Below the pieces are notes generated by a model. The model did no database searches. It was not told where the DNA came from and saw nothing but the letters and a program-made list of their open reading frames with translations. A stretch of DNA of 64,000 bases from Eutreptiella sp. 'Long Island Sound 2002' (Eukaryota; Euglenozoa; Euglenophyceae; Eutreptiales; Eutreptiaceae): positions 140,380,961 to 140,444,960 of the forward strand of contig OZ038382.1 of NCBI GenBank assembly GCA_964036045.1, written 5' to 3'. Positions 27,559-39,321 of the stretch are shown in pieces (the stretch's first letter is position 1; each line of letters starts with the position of its first letter). Position numbers and translations under genes: made by a program.

Positions 27559-28371
27559 TCAATCTTTAAGGATGTGACCCACATACTGGACAATCCATTT
27601 GAATAGATGGACCTTGGAGGGCTTGACTGCTAGTTGAGCCTCCTCCAGTGCATCAAACATCTTGCATAGGTCTTCATAATGCACCTCAAAATACTTCCTG
27701 AGCGTTCCCGGTTGTTGTTTTTGCTCAATTGTGAGCTTGTCTGGCTCTAAAACATTCCGCCCTGACGACGATAGAATGTCATCAATGTAGGGTTGGGATT
27801 GAGGACAATTGCATGTCACATATTGGACCATTTGTTGGTAGGCTGCAGGCCCCACCTTAACACCCATCCGAAGGACATTCCATTCAAAAATGACAGACCG
27901 AGTACAGAAGGCAGTAAGATGCTTGCTGCTCTCCTCCAGATGCATTTGATGAAAACCATCCTCCAAATCGATGATGGAAGAGATAAAATTGCCCTCCTGG
28001 TTGGCAATTTGGTTCTCAATGACAGGCAGCGAAAAACTGTTGCCCTTTAAGCAGGAATTAAGATGACGGTAGTCGATGACCAACCGCCAATCATTTTTTC
28101 CCGGCTTTGGCACCAAGAACGCTCTGGCGACCCATTGTGGCAGCCCTTTTGCATCTCGTAGCATGCCACCGTCCTTGAACTTCACGATTTTATCCGATAA
28201 CGCTTTTTCACGTTCACCCACGGCTCGTATGGGCTTGTCAGCTCTGGGGCCAGCATGTTCAGGCAAGAGCTCCAAGCAGAGCATAAAATGTGGCCCTCTT
28301 GCCTTTTTGGCTGCCGGGGTCACATCCCGAGTGCGAGTGGGATTAAAAACGGTTTTTTCATACCGAGCCAT
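27559..28371 (-). pseudogene. G3 reverse transcriptase
   Basis: RT motifs in order: WVARAFLVPKPG, WRLVIDYRHLN, SSIIDLEDGFHQM (motif A, Asp intact), MGVKVGPAAYQQMVQ (motif B) and PYIDDILSS (YxDD). The palm and fingers are complete. The frame is the same as the upstream linker (28402-28818), from which a single TAG at 28402-28404 separates it, and as RNase H downstream. It is more similar to element IV at 55.3 kb (shared DYR-LN, LEDGFHQM and AYQ-MV) than to gypsy A/B. Confidence 0.88.
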
Positions 28372-28401
28372 AATTTTGGCCTTGAGGTCTTCACATCCTT
28401 C

Positions 28402-29287
28402 CTAGTCCTCATCTGACTTGATGACAGACCGGATGTGGCGGCGGTAGCGTTGTACCCAATCATGCTGGCTTATCTCCCTAGGAGCCAGACTAGACCTATC
28501 CACACAAGACTCATTCCATACCGGGGGTGTAGTTAACATTCGCCGCTCATGCATGGTATCAGACTCCTCCATACTGGAGTAATCAGGACCAGGGGACGCT
28601 TCGGACTCTGACTGACTGATGTCCCCTGACTTGGCGTGTTTGGTTGCTTTGCGATGTGCCCGTCGCCGCATCTGGCGACATTCGACCTGTACGGGCGAAA
28701 CTTGTTGTACCTGATGGTTAGAAGTACCACGCATGAGCGATTCTAAGGAAGGCTTGGGTTGTGAGTGTGAAAAAGGGGGAGGAAACTGTGCAGTCGTGCG
28801 GGTGTAGGGCGACACCATCCCCGCGGGGAAGGGTCAAGTACCATACAGCGCGCTGCTTGCCGGCGGTATCCGCTGGTTCCGCCTGTGACTCCTCAGGAGT
28901 CCATCCTAGCGCATCTACTACAACTATACGATACTCCCTATCGGCTAAGCGTACCTTACCATCATGATCTACAAAAGGGGGTTCACCGACCGGCACATCT
29001 ACCCAGTCCACTACCACCTCGCTCAGCGACCACCACCAATTCCTATCCTTACATGTCGGGACAATAGCGATACCTCGGCCTTGTACAAACTTCAACTTCT
29101 GAACGGTTTGCTCCCACAGCCTATCGGGGGGATGTAACCAAGGGTTCTCTCCAGCCCATGTCATCCCTATCACGCAGCCATTCTTGCCGCACTTTGCGTC
29201 TGGCCGCCGCCTGAAAATGCCGAATATTGCCTCGACCCTCCTGGGTACGGAATGAGGACTTAACCGCCTTGGTGCTCTTTCATAGCA
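28402..29287 (-). pseudogene. G3 protease-RT linker
   Basis: Two frames (28402-28818 and 28718-29173) lie between the G3 protease side and RT. They have no catalytic motif. The first has a basic patch (QMRRRAHRKATKHAK) and an acidic Ser-rich stretch; the second has Trp-rich sequence (NWWWSLSEVVVDWVDV). At 29287 the frame joins the G3 linker at 40732 when gypsy B is removed, with one TGA next to the junction. Confidence 0.6.
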
Positions 29288-29292
29288 CCTTG
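29288..29292. repeat. Gypsy B target-site duplication, left
   Basis: CCTTG directly flanks the left LTR of gypsy B and is repeated at 40727-40731. Five bases is the usual Ty3/gypsy duplication length. Confidence 0.8.
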
Positions 29293-30078
29293 AGAAAGGT
29301 TTATAGTGGTTTCAACACTGTGTTTTTGTCTCTCCTGCTGCTTGCTGCTGGTGTAGGGTTTCCTGCTGCTTGTTTTTGGAGATGAAAACCTTTTGTTTGC
29401 TGAAAGAGAGTCAATCCAGGATAACCCAAGCCAGAGGTGTGCAAAGAGAAGAGAATCAGGATCAAAGCATGAAGGGCTGCAGTGTAAACAGTGAAAGATG
29501 AAAGGATATTCACAGAAACTGCAACTCAGGTCAAATCGGAATGCATATTCACAAAGATAGCTGAAATGTTTTGGAAAAGAGTTGGAAAACTGCCCCATGG
29601 TCACTCTCCCTCCATAGTGCCATTTCAGGAGATGTGCACTCTTTGTTTTGGGTCCCATATGTGCTGAGGAGGCAGGGCATGTGGCGATGAGGTCACTGCC
29701 ATGTCACATGGGATCTTCCTACTTAGCTAGGCTGACCAGGAATTGAACCCAGGACGTCTCAAAAAGACGTGCCCAGCCCCCTAGGGTGCATACCACTAGG
29801 ATAGCTAAGAATTCATGGAAAAACATAGATAAATTCATAGGCTCTGCCTTGGATATGTCAGTTCTCAGTCAACTCAGGAAAAGATGTATAGCCTCACATT
29901 GAAAGGGAATTAAGGGGTCCACTCCATATCCTGATTGGGTGTCTGGTTCCATAGGTCAAAATGTGTTATCACCAGTTTTGGTGGGACCAATACTAAGATA
30001 GAAATGCCTGGATGCTCAGTGCATCCCTCATACAACTAGAGTATGCCTCAAAGCATTGGAAAAGCACTTTTTCTTACT
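29293..30078 (-). repeat. Gypsy B 3' LTR
   Basis: 786 bp, left copy, next to the CCTTG target duplication. It contains the tRNA-like segment at 29731-29809, in which the central hairpin is ACGTC-loop-GACGT. Confidence 0.93.
29731..29809 (-). other. tRNA-like segment in the gypsy B 3' LTR
   Basis: Same position as in the other two LTRs. The B-box-like GGGTTCAATTCC is the closest of the three to consensus. The central stem differs from copy A at both partners of one base pair (C-G to G-C), which keeps the pairing. Confidence 0.5.
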
Positions 30079-30086
30079 CCCCCCTT
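30079..30086 (-). promoter_or_regulatory. Gypsy B polypurine tract
   Basis: On the minus strand AAGGGGGG immediately precedes the 3' LTR start (AGTAAG). This is the expected position for the plus-strand primer. Confidence 0.7.
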
Positions 30087-32333
30087 GTGCTGTGGTGGCC
30101 ACCACTGTCGCATTTTAGGAAAAAGGGATTTTTTCCTTGGCCTTTCCATGGTTTCCACATCTACTTTAAAATACCTATAGTTTCCCTCACACAGAAAAAT
30201 GGGCGCTCACCATGGCTGGCGCTCTTTTGCTGCTCTGTTTGTAACATTTCCTACAGGAGACCCAGCGCTCATGGCGCTGCCGGGGCTCCTGTGGCTTGGT
30301 TGGGTTAGTTTGGGAGCATGCCAAAACATGTGCATGTGCATCCCTCCCTCCAAGACGCAGCGCGACACAAACCCAACGCAAGACACAATATACACACTCG
30401 CATGGGTTCTCGTAAACCTGCTGGCGACCTGTGACCTGTCTTAGGGCGAAGGGAGTCGTGAATAAATAGAATTGCCCCTTGGTGGGGTCTTGGGTTCTGC
30501 TCAGTCTCTCCAGGCTGCTGCGTTTCGGCCAGAACACGGCCTACTCAGCGAGGCTGCGCGTGGGTATCTGCAGAGGCAGGAATCGGAGAATTGTGGATGA
30601 ATCCACGCAAAAACGAAGCGACGACACCCAAATCCGTCAAACGACGGCCTAGAACTTTTCTAAGACAACACACCTGAGCAGAATCCAATTGTGCATCAGA
30701 AGCACATTTTTATAGAAATTATAGTCATCTCTGGATTTTTGGAATCCAGAAATTCATACGCATACAAAGGCAGCGCGCAGGAGCGGCTCCTAGCGAAGCG
30801 CCGGAAAATGAAGAAATAATGGAATTATAAACGTATGTCTCACGTAGTCTTGAAAATGACGAGACACACATTGATAAATAAACATACAGATTCCACCTAC
30901 ACTAATAGAAGTATCCAGAATTCAAGAATTCGAAAATCAACGAAAAGACTTCAATGAATCAGGTATAAACTACAGGTATGCTCGTCTCGTATGCCGCATA
31001 CACATTGCTCGTCTCGTGTCTCCGTGAACGAGTCTTGTAGCAGCGCTAACAACGATAGGACGCGATAGAGGGATTGATTAGAAAGATTGCAGATGATTAG
31101 AGGTCAGATCAGGGTGATTAGACATACACACAAGTGCATAGCAACGTTTTTCGCGTGCGCCCCTCACTTGCTCTCTCTCTCCAGCGGTAGGTAAGGTGAG
31201 TAAGCCCAGGCGGGGCCACCCCCTGGTGGAGTCATGATCGAGGTACAGATGGGCAGGTTTGCCCAACGCCGTCGTGCATGCTCGCGCATTCACACATGCA
31301 TTAAAGGGTGGGCCACGCGAAGTGCGCACGGTAAACCTTGTTTAGGCTACCCAGGGGCTCCTTGGTACGTTCTTTAAGAGAACCTGAGGAGTCCCTTAAA
31401 GCTTGCTTGCTTGACAGGGGTAGCTGATTCTTCAGCGTGTTTGCGGACAGTGTATTATAGGTCACACTGAGAACCGTATAATACGGGGAGTGTGGCTTGG
31501 TTCCTCCGCCGCAAACGCCCCTTCATTTGCTTTTGCTTTACAGGTGGGCAGGTAGGGTGATTGGTGCAGCAGCATACCATTGTTTTGATGCCCGGCTAAA
31601 CAAGGGCGCAGATCACACAAACAAGTAACTTGGCCTCTGCCTGTGGCAGAGCAGGGAGTCCGACTCCATCGACATCTGCGCCGTGCACGCAAGAACACCT
31701 CTTCCCTCCAAGCCCTAGCAGGGGAAACACGTTTTGGCGTCCCTGTTAGGCCACAGTTGCTTAGCAGCGCTGTGTTCTCTTGTCATTTCACAGGAGGGTC
31801 GCTAGGACCCACGACATGTTCTTCAACCACACCAAGTAGAGTGTGCGTGTAGGAGTGGTAGTCCTGAGTGGGGGCTTGAGCCAGTTGCACCAGTGCTCGC
31901 CCACCAGGATGGTGCCACTGTGGGGTGTGTAGGACCTGTAGTGCGTGTGTCACTGTCCCACCCGTTTCCTGCAATTTTAGGAGGGTTGGTGGGCTGTGGC
32001 AGTGGTTAGGTCAGTGTTTTGGCCACTTAGCAAAACGGCGTTTTCATGCCTTCATAGCTTTTGGCCACCCCTCCCTGTAGTAGACAGATAGGTAGGGAAA
32101 ACAATACCCGTATTAGTACGCTGGGTATTCCCCAAAGGTTTTGCGCCAGCACAGAAATTGGGCGCTTAGGGGAGGGGAGACCCGGGGCGTACCCCGTGGC
32201 ATCAATAAGCCAACCTTCCAGGTTTAGCAAGCGTGCAGACCTGGGTATAATTAGGAGACCACTTCTGCGGCTTGCTCTCAGGACCTTAGGACTAGCACAC
32301 TCACACATACGCTTGGGCAGGTAAGGGTAAGGT
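30087..32333 (-). other. Gypsy B 3' untranslated region
   Basis: About 2.2 kb between the chromodomain stop and the polypurine tract, with no frame that looks coding. The part from 31789 aligns with gypsy A at 59-520. Short phrases such as CTCGTCTCGT near 30980-31015 repeat. A long 3' UTR of this kind is unusual but not unknown in gypsy elements. Confidence 0.6.
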
Positions 32334-32579
32334 TCAGTCCCAAGCTTTAGTCTTGGAGGCAAGCGTCTCAGCGAGCCTCAGCAACTCACCAAGGTTGTTC
32401 TGGGACAAGTAGTCAACCAGAACTGAGTTTAGGCGTCCCTCAGGTAGAAAAAATGCAGAGAAGGGCTCCCAGGTGGCCTCTTCGACTCCAAACCCTTCCC
32501 AGAGGGTGAGGAAGCGCCAACCCTGGCGATAGCGGTGGCGTAGGACAGACTTCACCAGGTAGAAGCCTTCCTTAGCCAT
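32334..32579 (-). pseudogene. Gypsy B chromodomain
   Basis: Residues FYLVKSVLRHRYRQGW and LWEGFGVEEATWEPFSAFF form a chromodomain almost identical to that of copy A (521-766). It is cut from the integrase by a single TAG at 32580-32582, where A has GAG. The C-terminal helix (LDYLSQNNL-like) is kept. Confidence 0.85.
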
Positions 32580-33494
32580 CTACTCGGCGTTCATGTCGGG
32601 GAGTTCACCTTCAACTTCCATAGGGCTGGCAGCCCCTTGCAGGTCTAGGGCGTCGATTTCCTCGTCGTTCAGCTCCCACTCCTCCCCACAGAGGTCTTCA
32701 GGATCATAGTAGCGCTTCAGGTGTTGAGCAGCGCACACCAGGGTCCCCCCTAGACGGGGAGAACACCGCACGCTGATACGGTGTCCATCCCCTGATAGAA
32801 TCTTATACGGCCCGAAGTATGGGTCATCGCTGGTAGAGCGTGGCCAGGCGGGTAGTCGACTGTGGTGCACCAGCACCCATTCCCCCTCTTGGTAGGTGGC
32901 CGGTACTCGGTGCTTGTTCTTCTTGTTCCACTGACGCTCCCTCACTCTCTGGAGCATAGCCTTGGCCTTGTCCACCTTCGCTTGTTGCTCTTGGACCCAT
33001 TCACCCACAGAAGAATGAGTGTCCTCTGGATAGGGGGCATGTAGGAACCATGCGGGGCGCCCTAGGAATAGCTCATGGGGCGAGTAGCCAGTAGCTGAAC
33101 TCTCTTCGGAGTTCATCATCAAGGATATGACGGGGAGTAGTCTCACCCAGTCTCTGGTGCGTTCAGTTTTGCACCATATCCGTACGTTCTCCTTCAGGAC
33201 ACGGATCTGTCGCTCACATAGGGGGTTGCTCGTGTGCGAGTAGGGAATCCCCGTAGACACCTGGACATTGAGGGATCTCAGGACCCTCTTGTACCAGCCA
33301 GTATCTGAGCGTACTCGTACGTCCTCATCGGATTTGATCTCCTTGGGCGCCCCATAGACACAAAAACACTCCTCCAGAAGTATCCTGATAGTCTCCTCTC
33401 CGGTAATGTGCTTGGTACATGGGAACACCCTGGTAAACCTGGTCAACCCACAGGTCACCACGAGGGCGAAGTCATAGCCCCCGAACTTCGGCAT
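32580..33494 (-). pseudogene. Gypsy B integrase core
   Basis: The frame starts just after the first catalytic Asp (MPKFGGYDF), because a TAA replaces the Tyr codon that follows Asp in copy A (VDYTEM). The second Asp (IKSDEDVRVR) and the Glu (NPLCERQIRVLKENV) are present, then a GPYKIL C-terminal domain. It ends at TAG before the chromodomain. Strand transfer activity is lost by truncation. Confidence 0.87.
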
Positions 33495-33500
33495 CTCCGT

Positions 33501-34226
33501 TTAGTCCACGTATAGAACACTGTTAGCACAGTGAGGGATGGGCAGGGTCGAGTAGAGACCTCTGTCCCTGATATCCCCTGTTTTACAGGACCTGCACGGG
33601 CACTTGTCCACGATAGGCTGGAGGGTTTTCCGCAGTTGGTCGTCAGTCCACGTAGTGTGGAACCACTGCTTGAACAGCCTCAGGGTGCGGTCAGCACCCA
33701 CATGACCGCTGGACTCATGGGTCCACTTCAGCAGCCCTGGGACTCTGTCACTAGGCACCACAATGCGGTCCTCGTGCCAGACGTAGCTCTTGTCCCTTTT
33801 CCACTGGTCTTGGTTGACCAGGAGGGGTTCAAGGCGTTTCTCCAGGCGCTTGTAGATATCCTCAAACTCCTTCAGGTACTCTGATTGTTGGAGTCCATCC
33901 AGGGGGCGTATCATCGTCATGTTGAGGTCCAAGTGGACGTCCATACGGCTGAACACCTCCTTAGCCAGCGCTTCAGACCGGGCACCAATCAGGGCGTCGA
34001 AGTTGTTGCGGCTGATGTAGTCCGCACACTCGTTCTTCACTCCCTGGATATGGTGTACCGTCAGCCGTAGTTGACTGAGGTAGGTGCACCAGCGCCGTAG
34101 CTTGGCCTTCTCAGGTGGGGGACCCTTCTGGAAACTGCGGACCGGTTCTTGGTCGCACAGCCAGACCACAGGGTTACTCCTCAACAGTTGTGCTTGTGAG
34201 GATAGCACCAGCATACCCGCGAGCAA
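33501..34226 (-). pseudogene. Gypsy B end of RNase H and integrase zinc finger
   Basis: It contains the last part of RNase H (VVWLCDQEPVRSF, HIQGVKNECADYISR) and the integrase HHCC region (THESSGHVGADRTL, CPCRSC), then LYVD before a TAA. The upstream limit is a frameshift near 34240-34320, relative to the continuous frame of copy A. Confidence 0.82.
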
Positions 34227-34320
34227 TTCCTGCTCATAGGTGGAGTGGTTACCCCTGGCCTGGTTCCACTTCCAGTTCCAGTGGCCCAGAGGTACTAGGA
34301 CCCACTTGTCGTCAGGGTAG

Positions 34321-34692
34321 CTATGCTTGAGGGTTCCATCTCGGTTGAGACCTTCCGTCCCCCATTTGGGAAATGGCCGAGTCGAACTCCTCCTTCTCTA
34401 GCGCTTGCCATTGGAACAACGTTCCACCACCGCCCACATTGCTGGCGCCGGTCACCAGGATAATCCCCCCTTGTGCCCTAGGCACGCCCAAGCACTTAGC
34501 GTTGGCTACCTTGTCTTTGAGCTCGTCAAACGCTTGTTGCTCTTGTGGGCTCCAGCGCCAAGTAGTACTCTTCTTGATCAAGTCCGTCAGAATGGCGCTG
34601 GTGTAGGTGAAACTTTTGATGTGGCGGCGATAGAAGTTGCACGCCCGAATGAAACTGCGTACATAATGAAGTCCTTTCTTGGGCTCTTCGTG
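34321..34692 (-). pseudogene. Gypsy B start of RNase H
   Basis: Includes the thumb/connection (STTWRWSPQEQQAFDEL) and the RNase H start, but the catalytic motif reads VTGASNVGG where copy A has VTDASNVGG: the first catalytic Asp has become Gly. A TGA near 34691-34693 (CGA in A) separates it from RT. Confidence 0.8.
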
Positions 34693-36780
34693 TCATACCT
34701 TGGCATCCATAAGGGGTTTGGCCTTAGAGGCCGCTGGGGTCCACCACCCATAGCCAATGTCGAACCCCAAGTACTGCATGGTCTCCTGCATGAACTCACA
34801 CTTCTCCAGCTTGAGTCGTGTGTGGTTCTGCTGGCAGACCGCAAAGAACTCACCCAAAAGGATTAGGTGATCCTCCTGGGTATTGGTCCCGAGGCATATA
34901 TTGTCGATGTGAGCCTCCATTTGGGCACCACGGGATATGAGCTCCTGCACCTTAGGTCTCCTTCGTAGGATGGACAAGATCTTGTTCATCAGCTCTTGGA
35001 ATAGAGCGGGTGCGTTAGCCACGCCAAACGGCATGACCTTCCACTTGAACACCCTCCCCTGAGGGGTGATGAAGGCCAGTAGTTCCTGTGCGTTGGGCGT
35101 CAGGTCCACTTGCCAGAATCCGCTCCTCTTGTCCATCTTGGTCTTGTAGCGGCAGGAGGCTATCTTCTCCAGGGTAGACTCCATATTGGGAATGGACCCT
35201 GAGTGGTTCAGCGTCTTCTTGTTCAGTTCTCCGTAGTCCACTACCAGCCGTTTGGCTGTAGACCCAGGTTTAGCCACCAGGAAACAGGGGCTGCAGTGTA
35301 GGGGGTAGTCCCCGTCCTTGTACTCCAGGACTAGGCCAGCGTCGATACATTCTTGTATCTGTCGCTCAATCTCGTCGGCCTGCTCTTTAGGAGCTGGATA
35401 GGGTCTCCTCCGGATCTTGTGACCCACGAACTCGGGTTTCAGCTTGAGGTCCATCTGTACCAGCTTGTCACATGAGGCTGGAGGGGGTAGTTCTCCGAAC
35501 ACCTCCAGATAGGTCCTTATAAGCTTCTGTACCCGCGGGTCCAATACCCTGATCTTGTCCTCCATGTCCTCGTCAGAGTGTAAGTTGCTTGCCCCCTGAG
35601 TAATAGACGTCGGGAGGTGGTCCTCCACCGACTCTTCGCCTGTGGTAGTGTCCTTCAGCCCTTGGTAGGCATATAGAAGGTCTTGTTCAACCATCTCCGG
35701 TGGACGATGGCAACATAAGCACGCTCGAGGGGGTTCACAGACACATTCCTCCAAGAGGTCGTCCTCCTCTGGGATCCTCACATGGGCGCCCCATACGCTC
35801 TTCATGAGCTTAAGATCTACCTCCCTTTGCCAGGTGGTGATCTTCTGTTCGAGGTCCTCCTTCAATTGGGACAGGTCTCCCATTTGTCCTTGCTTCAGTG
35901 GCCATGAGCTGCGGGTAGGCTGCGCGCAGCATAGCTTTTTCGCCACTAACTTCCTCTTGGAATCCACATACTCCCTGAGCCTGGATCGAGGGTCCAGCTC
36001 CTCGTCCACGGGGTCTTCAACCCTCATGGAGAGTAGGGGCTTCAGTGGGGCGACGTACTCGGCCTTCTCCACTTCCTCCACACAGGTCTGCACGAAGAAG
36101 GCGTCGTGCTCAGTTTCGTCTTCTAAGTGGATAGAGCTAGGTAGCTCAGATAGTCCACACTCAGAGACTCCATCAGGAACAGGTACATGGCAGGGAGAGT
36201 TGGGGGCGTTGGTGTCAGTCACAACGTACTCATCTCCTCCGGGTGTAGTCTCAACAGCATCTTGAGGTCGTAGGCGATCTTTGAAGCCACCCAAGGCGAG
36301 TCCGTCGCTTTCTCGGTGTATAGCCTGGACCAGAGTCGGGTCCAGATCCTCCCAGGGGATGGAGGTAAGACCTCCGTCCACCACGCTCAGCATACTCCCC
36401 CATCCGGGTTTCCCAATAGGCGTCTTACGCCCCAGAGGCACGTAGATGGCCTCATCAGGTAAACGAACAGAGCTGATAGTCAGCCTGTCCAGGAGGTTTC
36501 GCCAGTACTTGTTGCCCCCATGGGCTCCCCAATCGGGGGAACACAGGACCATACGGGAACGTTCCAAGGCCACCTTGGTCAGCACCTTCCCCAGTTCACT
36601 GAACCTGGGGTTCCCGTAGGCCATCCCGAAAGAGGGCCAGTAAAATTTGTAGCTGCAGTTCTTCCCCTTGCTGCAGTAAAGGTCCAGTACATGCTGCTTG
36701 TCGCTGGCGAACAACTCCACACTCAGGTCTTCCCGAGAATAACCCAACTCCTTCAGACCTTGGTCTAGGACTCCCCCCAA
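34693..36780 (-). pseudogene. Gypsy B Dam-like module and reverse transcriptase
   Basis: The frame opens in the Dam-like module (VELFASDKQHVLDLY, then AYGNPRFSELGKVL and CSPDWGAHGG, residues about 20-80). It runs through a long acidic linker with CLCCHRPPE into RT: LVVDYGELN, KMDKRSGFWQVDL and MPFGVANAPALF. The RT active-site box reads HIDNICLG where copy A has HIDDVCLG, so the second catalytic Asp is Asn. This frame shows that protease, Dam-like module and RT were one polyprotein, since A has a stop and a deletion at the same junction. It ends at TGA near 34691. Confidence 0.87.
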
Positions 36781-36783
36781 ATA

Positions 36784-37237
36784 GTTGATAGTCCTCAGTT
36801 TCGGAGGCCGCCATCATGTTCGAGGGCTCCTCCTTCGATAGCCTCAGGTAACTCGAGGTATGTCCCGACTGCTCCAGTGGCACAGACTCTCTACCACTGC
36901 CGTGGTCCACGTAGAGGAGGTAGGGCGCTTGCAGCGTCAGGGATTGTATCTGGGAGTGCTGTACGAAGAAGTCAGTCCCCAGTACAAAGTCGAAGGCCTC
37001 AGTGTCCATCACATAGAACCGATGGGCGATAGTCCGGGAGCCCATAGGTACCCCCACTTCACAGTCCCCGCAGCTGTGCACCACATGTCCATCCCCCATG
37101 CGTATAGCAGCGGTGGTCATGGTGTTCTTCAGGCTCCCACAAGGTAAAACTTTCTTGGCCACTATAGATATGGTGGCGCCTGTGTCCAATACCCCCATGT
37201 ATTCACGTCCCTTTAGTCGGATACGTACCCAAAACAC
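36784..37237 (-). pseudogene. Gypsy B aspartic protease
   Basis: Retropepsin with LDTGATISIVAKK and FVLGTDFFVQ; the latter keeps the Asp that A has lost (FVLGTAFF). The frame shifts near 36780 relative to A, entering a frame that reads out of phase until 36596, so it is disconnected from the Dam-like module. Confidence 0.85.
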
Positions 37238-37267
37238 CAGGTCTTGGGTACCACCAGAGCGTCCCCG

Positions 37268-38653
37268 TCAGAACTCCGCGGGATAGGTCACCTCGAACCC
37301 CTTGTTCCGCAATTTGCGGGCCATCCTCATGAAACGGCTCCTCCTCTTAGCGTTGCCGTCATCACCACCTTCATGCTCACGTTTGGCTCCTTGTTCTTGC
37401 TGGGCCTGCGTTTGCGAGCGTGTGGTAGGACCAGACTGCCCTCCAGAGGGCTCGGAGTTCCCCCCTGGATTAGGGTTGGGGTTGCCTCCGTTCTTGTCCT
37501 TGTTTTTGTTGTCGGGCTGGCGGTTAGCGCCTCCTCCTCGTCCACCTTGACCCTTGTCCTGCCCTTGACCACGTCCTTTCGACTTGCCCTTGCTTGAGTC
37601 GTTGCCTTTGCCTTTGCCTCCACCTTTACCTGAGCCCTTGCCAGGATCTTCACCCTTATGCTTCACTGATAGGCGTTGCTTATGGTAGCACTCATCCTCG
37701 TAGTGCTTCCGCTTCCCGCAGAATGCACACGTGATGGTGCACCTGTAATGATCCGGCAGCTTCGCTTTGGCGCCAGTGTTCTTCTCCTGCTGCTTCCCCT
37801 GGACTACGAAGCAGTCTCGCTGCTCGCAGTCAGGGGCGTGCTGCAGGTGGCCCTGCTCGTCTCTGGCATCACACCAGAATAGCTCCTTCACGTTCTCCAT
37901 GATACGGGCGTGGGCGTGTTTGGGGGTAGTCCCCTGCCCAGGTCGGGACCCTTGGTACCCTTTGCCATGACCTCCAGAACCTCCTCCTCCAGGACGGTAA
38001 TTGTTCAAGTGCTGGTCGCTCTCCTTCTCCAGTGCCAGCTCCAGGAGTAGCACGCATAGATTCTCGTAGCGGAGGGATCTAGCCTTGCGCTCCGCCGTCG
38101 AACGGCACTCGTCCCATAGCTCTCGAGGGAGCTTGGCCACCAACCAGAACAGCAGGTCGTCGCTGCTGTAGGAACCGGGCGTCAGTCGTCCAGCCCAGTG
38201 ATCCAGGTCAGCCAACAGCTCACAGACCCTGCCAGGTTTGGGGTTGCTGGGCAGCACGGGCAGGTTCTGGATATCGGCCCTGATAGAGAGGTCGGTTTCG
38301 TAGGTCGGGTACTGCCTCTCCAGGGCAACCAACACATCGGCAAAGGTGGCGGAGTTAGTCACGATCTGCCTGACCTGCTTCTCCAGGTACTTGGTCTTGC
38401 AGCACTGCAGGAGCAGATCGCACTTCACTCGCCCACTAGCGTGGGTTTGGCTGGTCAATCGGAGAAACCGGCCAAAGTTCTCAGCGAACTCGCTGAGATC
38501 CTTGCCTGTGAACTCAGGCAGGTTCACCACGATCTTGGAGGTGGCAATAGCCTTCGCTTCCTGAGACCTGCGTCCCTCAGGGCGTCGGGTCTTCTTCTTC
38601 TTCTTCTTCTTCTTCTTTCCCTTTTGGGTCCTCGGGGTCCTCCGGGTCATCAT
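37268..38653 (-). pseudogene. Gypsy B Gag, capsid and zinc-knuckle part
   Basis: A 461-codon frame. It begins with the Lys run encoded by a CTT microsatellite (near 38591-38617), then RRPEGRRSQ, a capsid-like helical region (LADLDHWAGRL, FWLVAKLPRELW) and one CCHC knuckle CAFCGKRKHYEDEC, followed by a Gly/Lys-rich tail. It is longer than the A fragment because CGA at the A stop position is kept. A frameshift at the CTT repeat separates it from the acidic segment upstream. Confidence 0.87.
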
Positions 38654-39032
38654 CCTCCGAGGGCGAAGTAGAAGTCATTGACGGCGGCTCGTCATCGGAG
38701 GGGTCTCCGCCTAGATCGCTAGAGCCATAAGGCTCCACATCCACCATTGCCCTTAGGGCTGTCAGCCCCAGCCGGTCCAGCTCGGCCCTCGTCGAGTTCG
38801 TCACGTGGCTGTAGGGCGGCTGGGCCGTTCTCGGCACGAACCGACTTCTCGGTATAGCTGCAGGAGTCGGCATCGTTTGGCTCCTCAGGCTCCCCAGGGT
38901 GTTTGTCAACCCTGCCGCCAGGTGGTTGGCCTGTACTCGGTGGGGTGACATTCCCACCGTGGTAGGTGACGCTTGGGGCGGGATCATCAGGGGCTCCAGT
39001 TTCTCTCGGATCTCTTGAGTGAGGTCGCCCAC
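38577..39032 (-). pseudogene. Gypsy B Gag, middle segment
   Basis: Helical sequence (LTQEIREKLEPLMIPPQ), then VTNSTRAELDRLGLTALRAM, which is uninterrupted here and shows the sequence into which two insertions went in copy A. Acidic residues and a Glu run end the frame as the CTT microsatellite is read out of phase with the Lys version. Confidence 0.75.
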
Positions 39033-39164
39033 GATTTTTGAAGTGGCTCCTCAGAGCACCTCGTTGATCTCCGACCGCGTCAGGGACCTGTTGGAGGATC
39101 TTCCCGATCCTCTACTCCTGCCACCAAGAGATTGGGGTCCTCTCCTCAACCCACTCAAGGTTGC

Positions 39165-39248
39165 ATACCTGTTAACCACGCAACTGAATTGCTCCACGGG
39201 TTAACATGTTAACCCGTGGACCAATTCAGTTGCGTGGTTAACAATACC
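39165..39248. mobile_element. 74-bp foldback element with 5-bp target duplication in gypsy B gag
   Basis: Positions 39170-39243 form an almost perfect palindrome: two 37-base arms pair at 36 positions, with ends TGTTAACCACGC and GCGTGGTTAACA. It is flanked by ATACC on both sides (39165-39169 and 39244-39248). Copy A at about 20184 has one ATACC and no insert. The insertion length (79 bases with the duplication) shifts the gag frame. It looks like a minimal MITE or foldback element. Confidence 0.88.
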
Positions 39249-39321
39249 CAGGTGCATACCCAGGAACATCCACATAGGTTCCAGTAGCGGGTGGTGGATG
39301 GGGATATTCAGCCGCATACCA

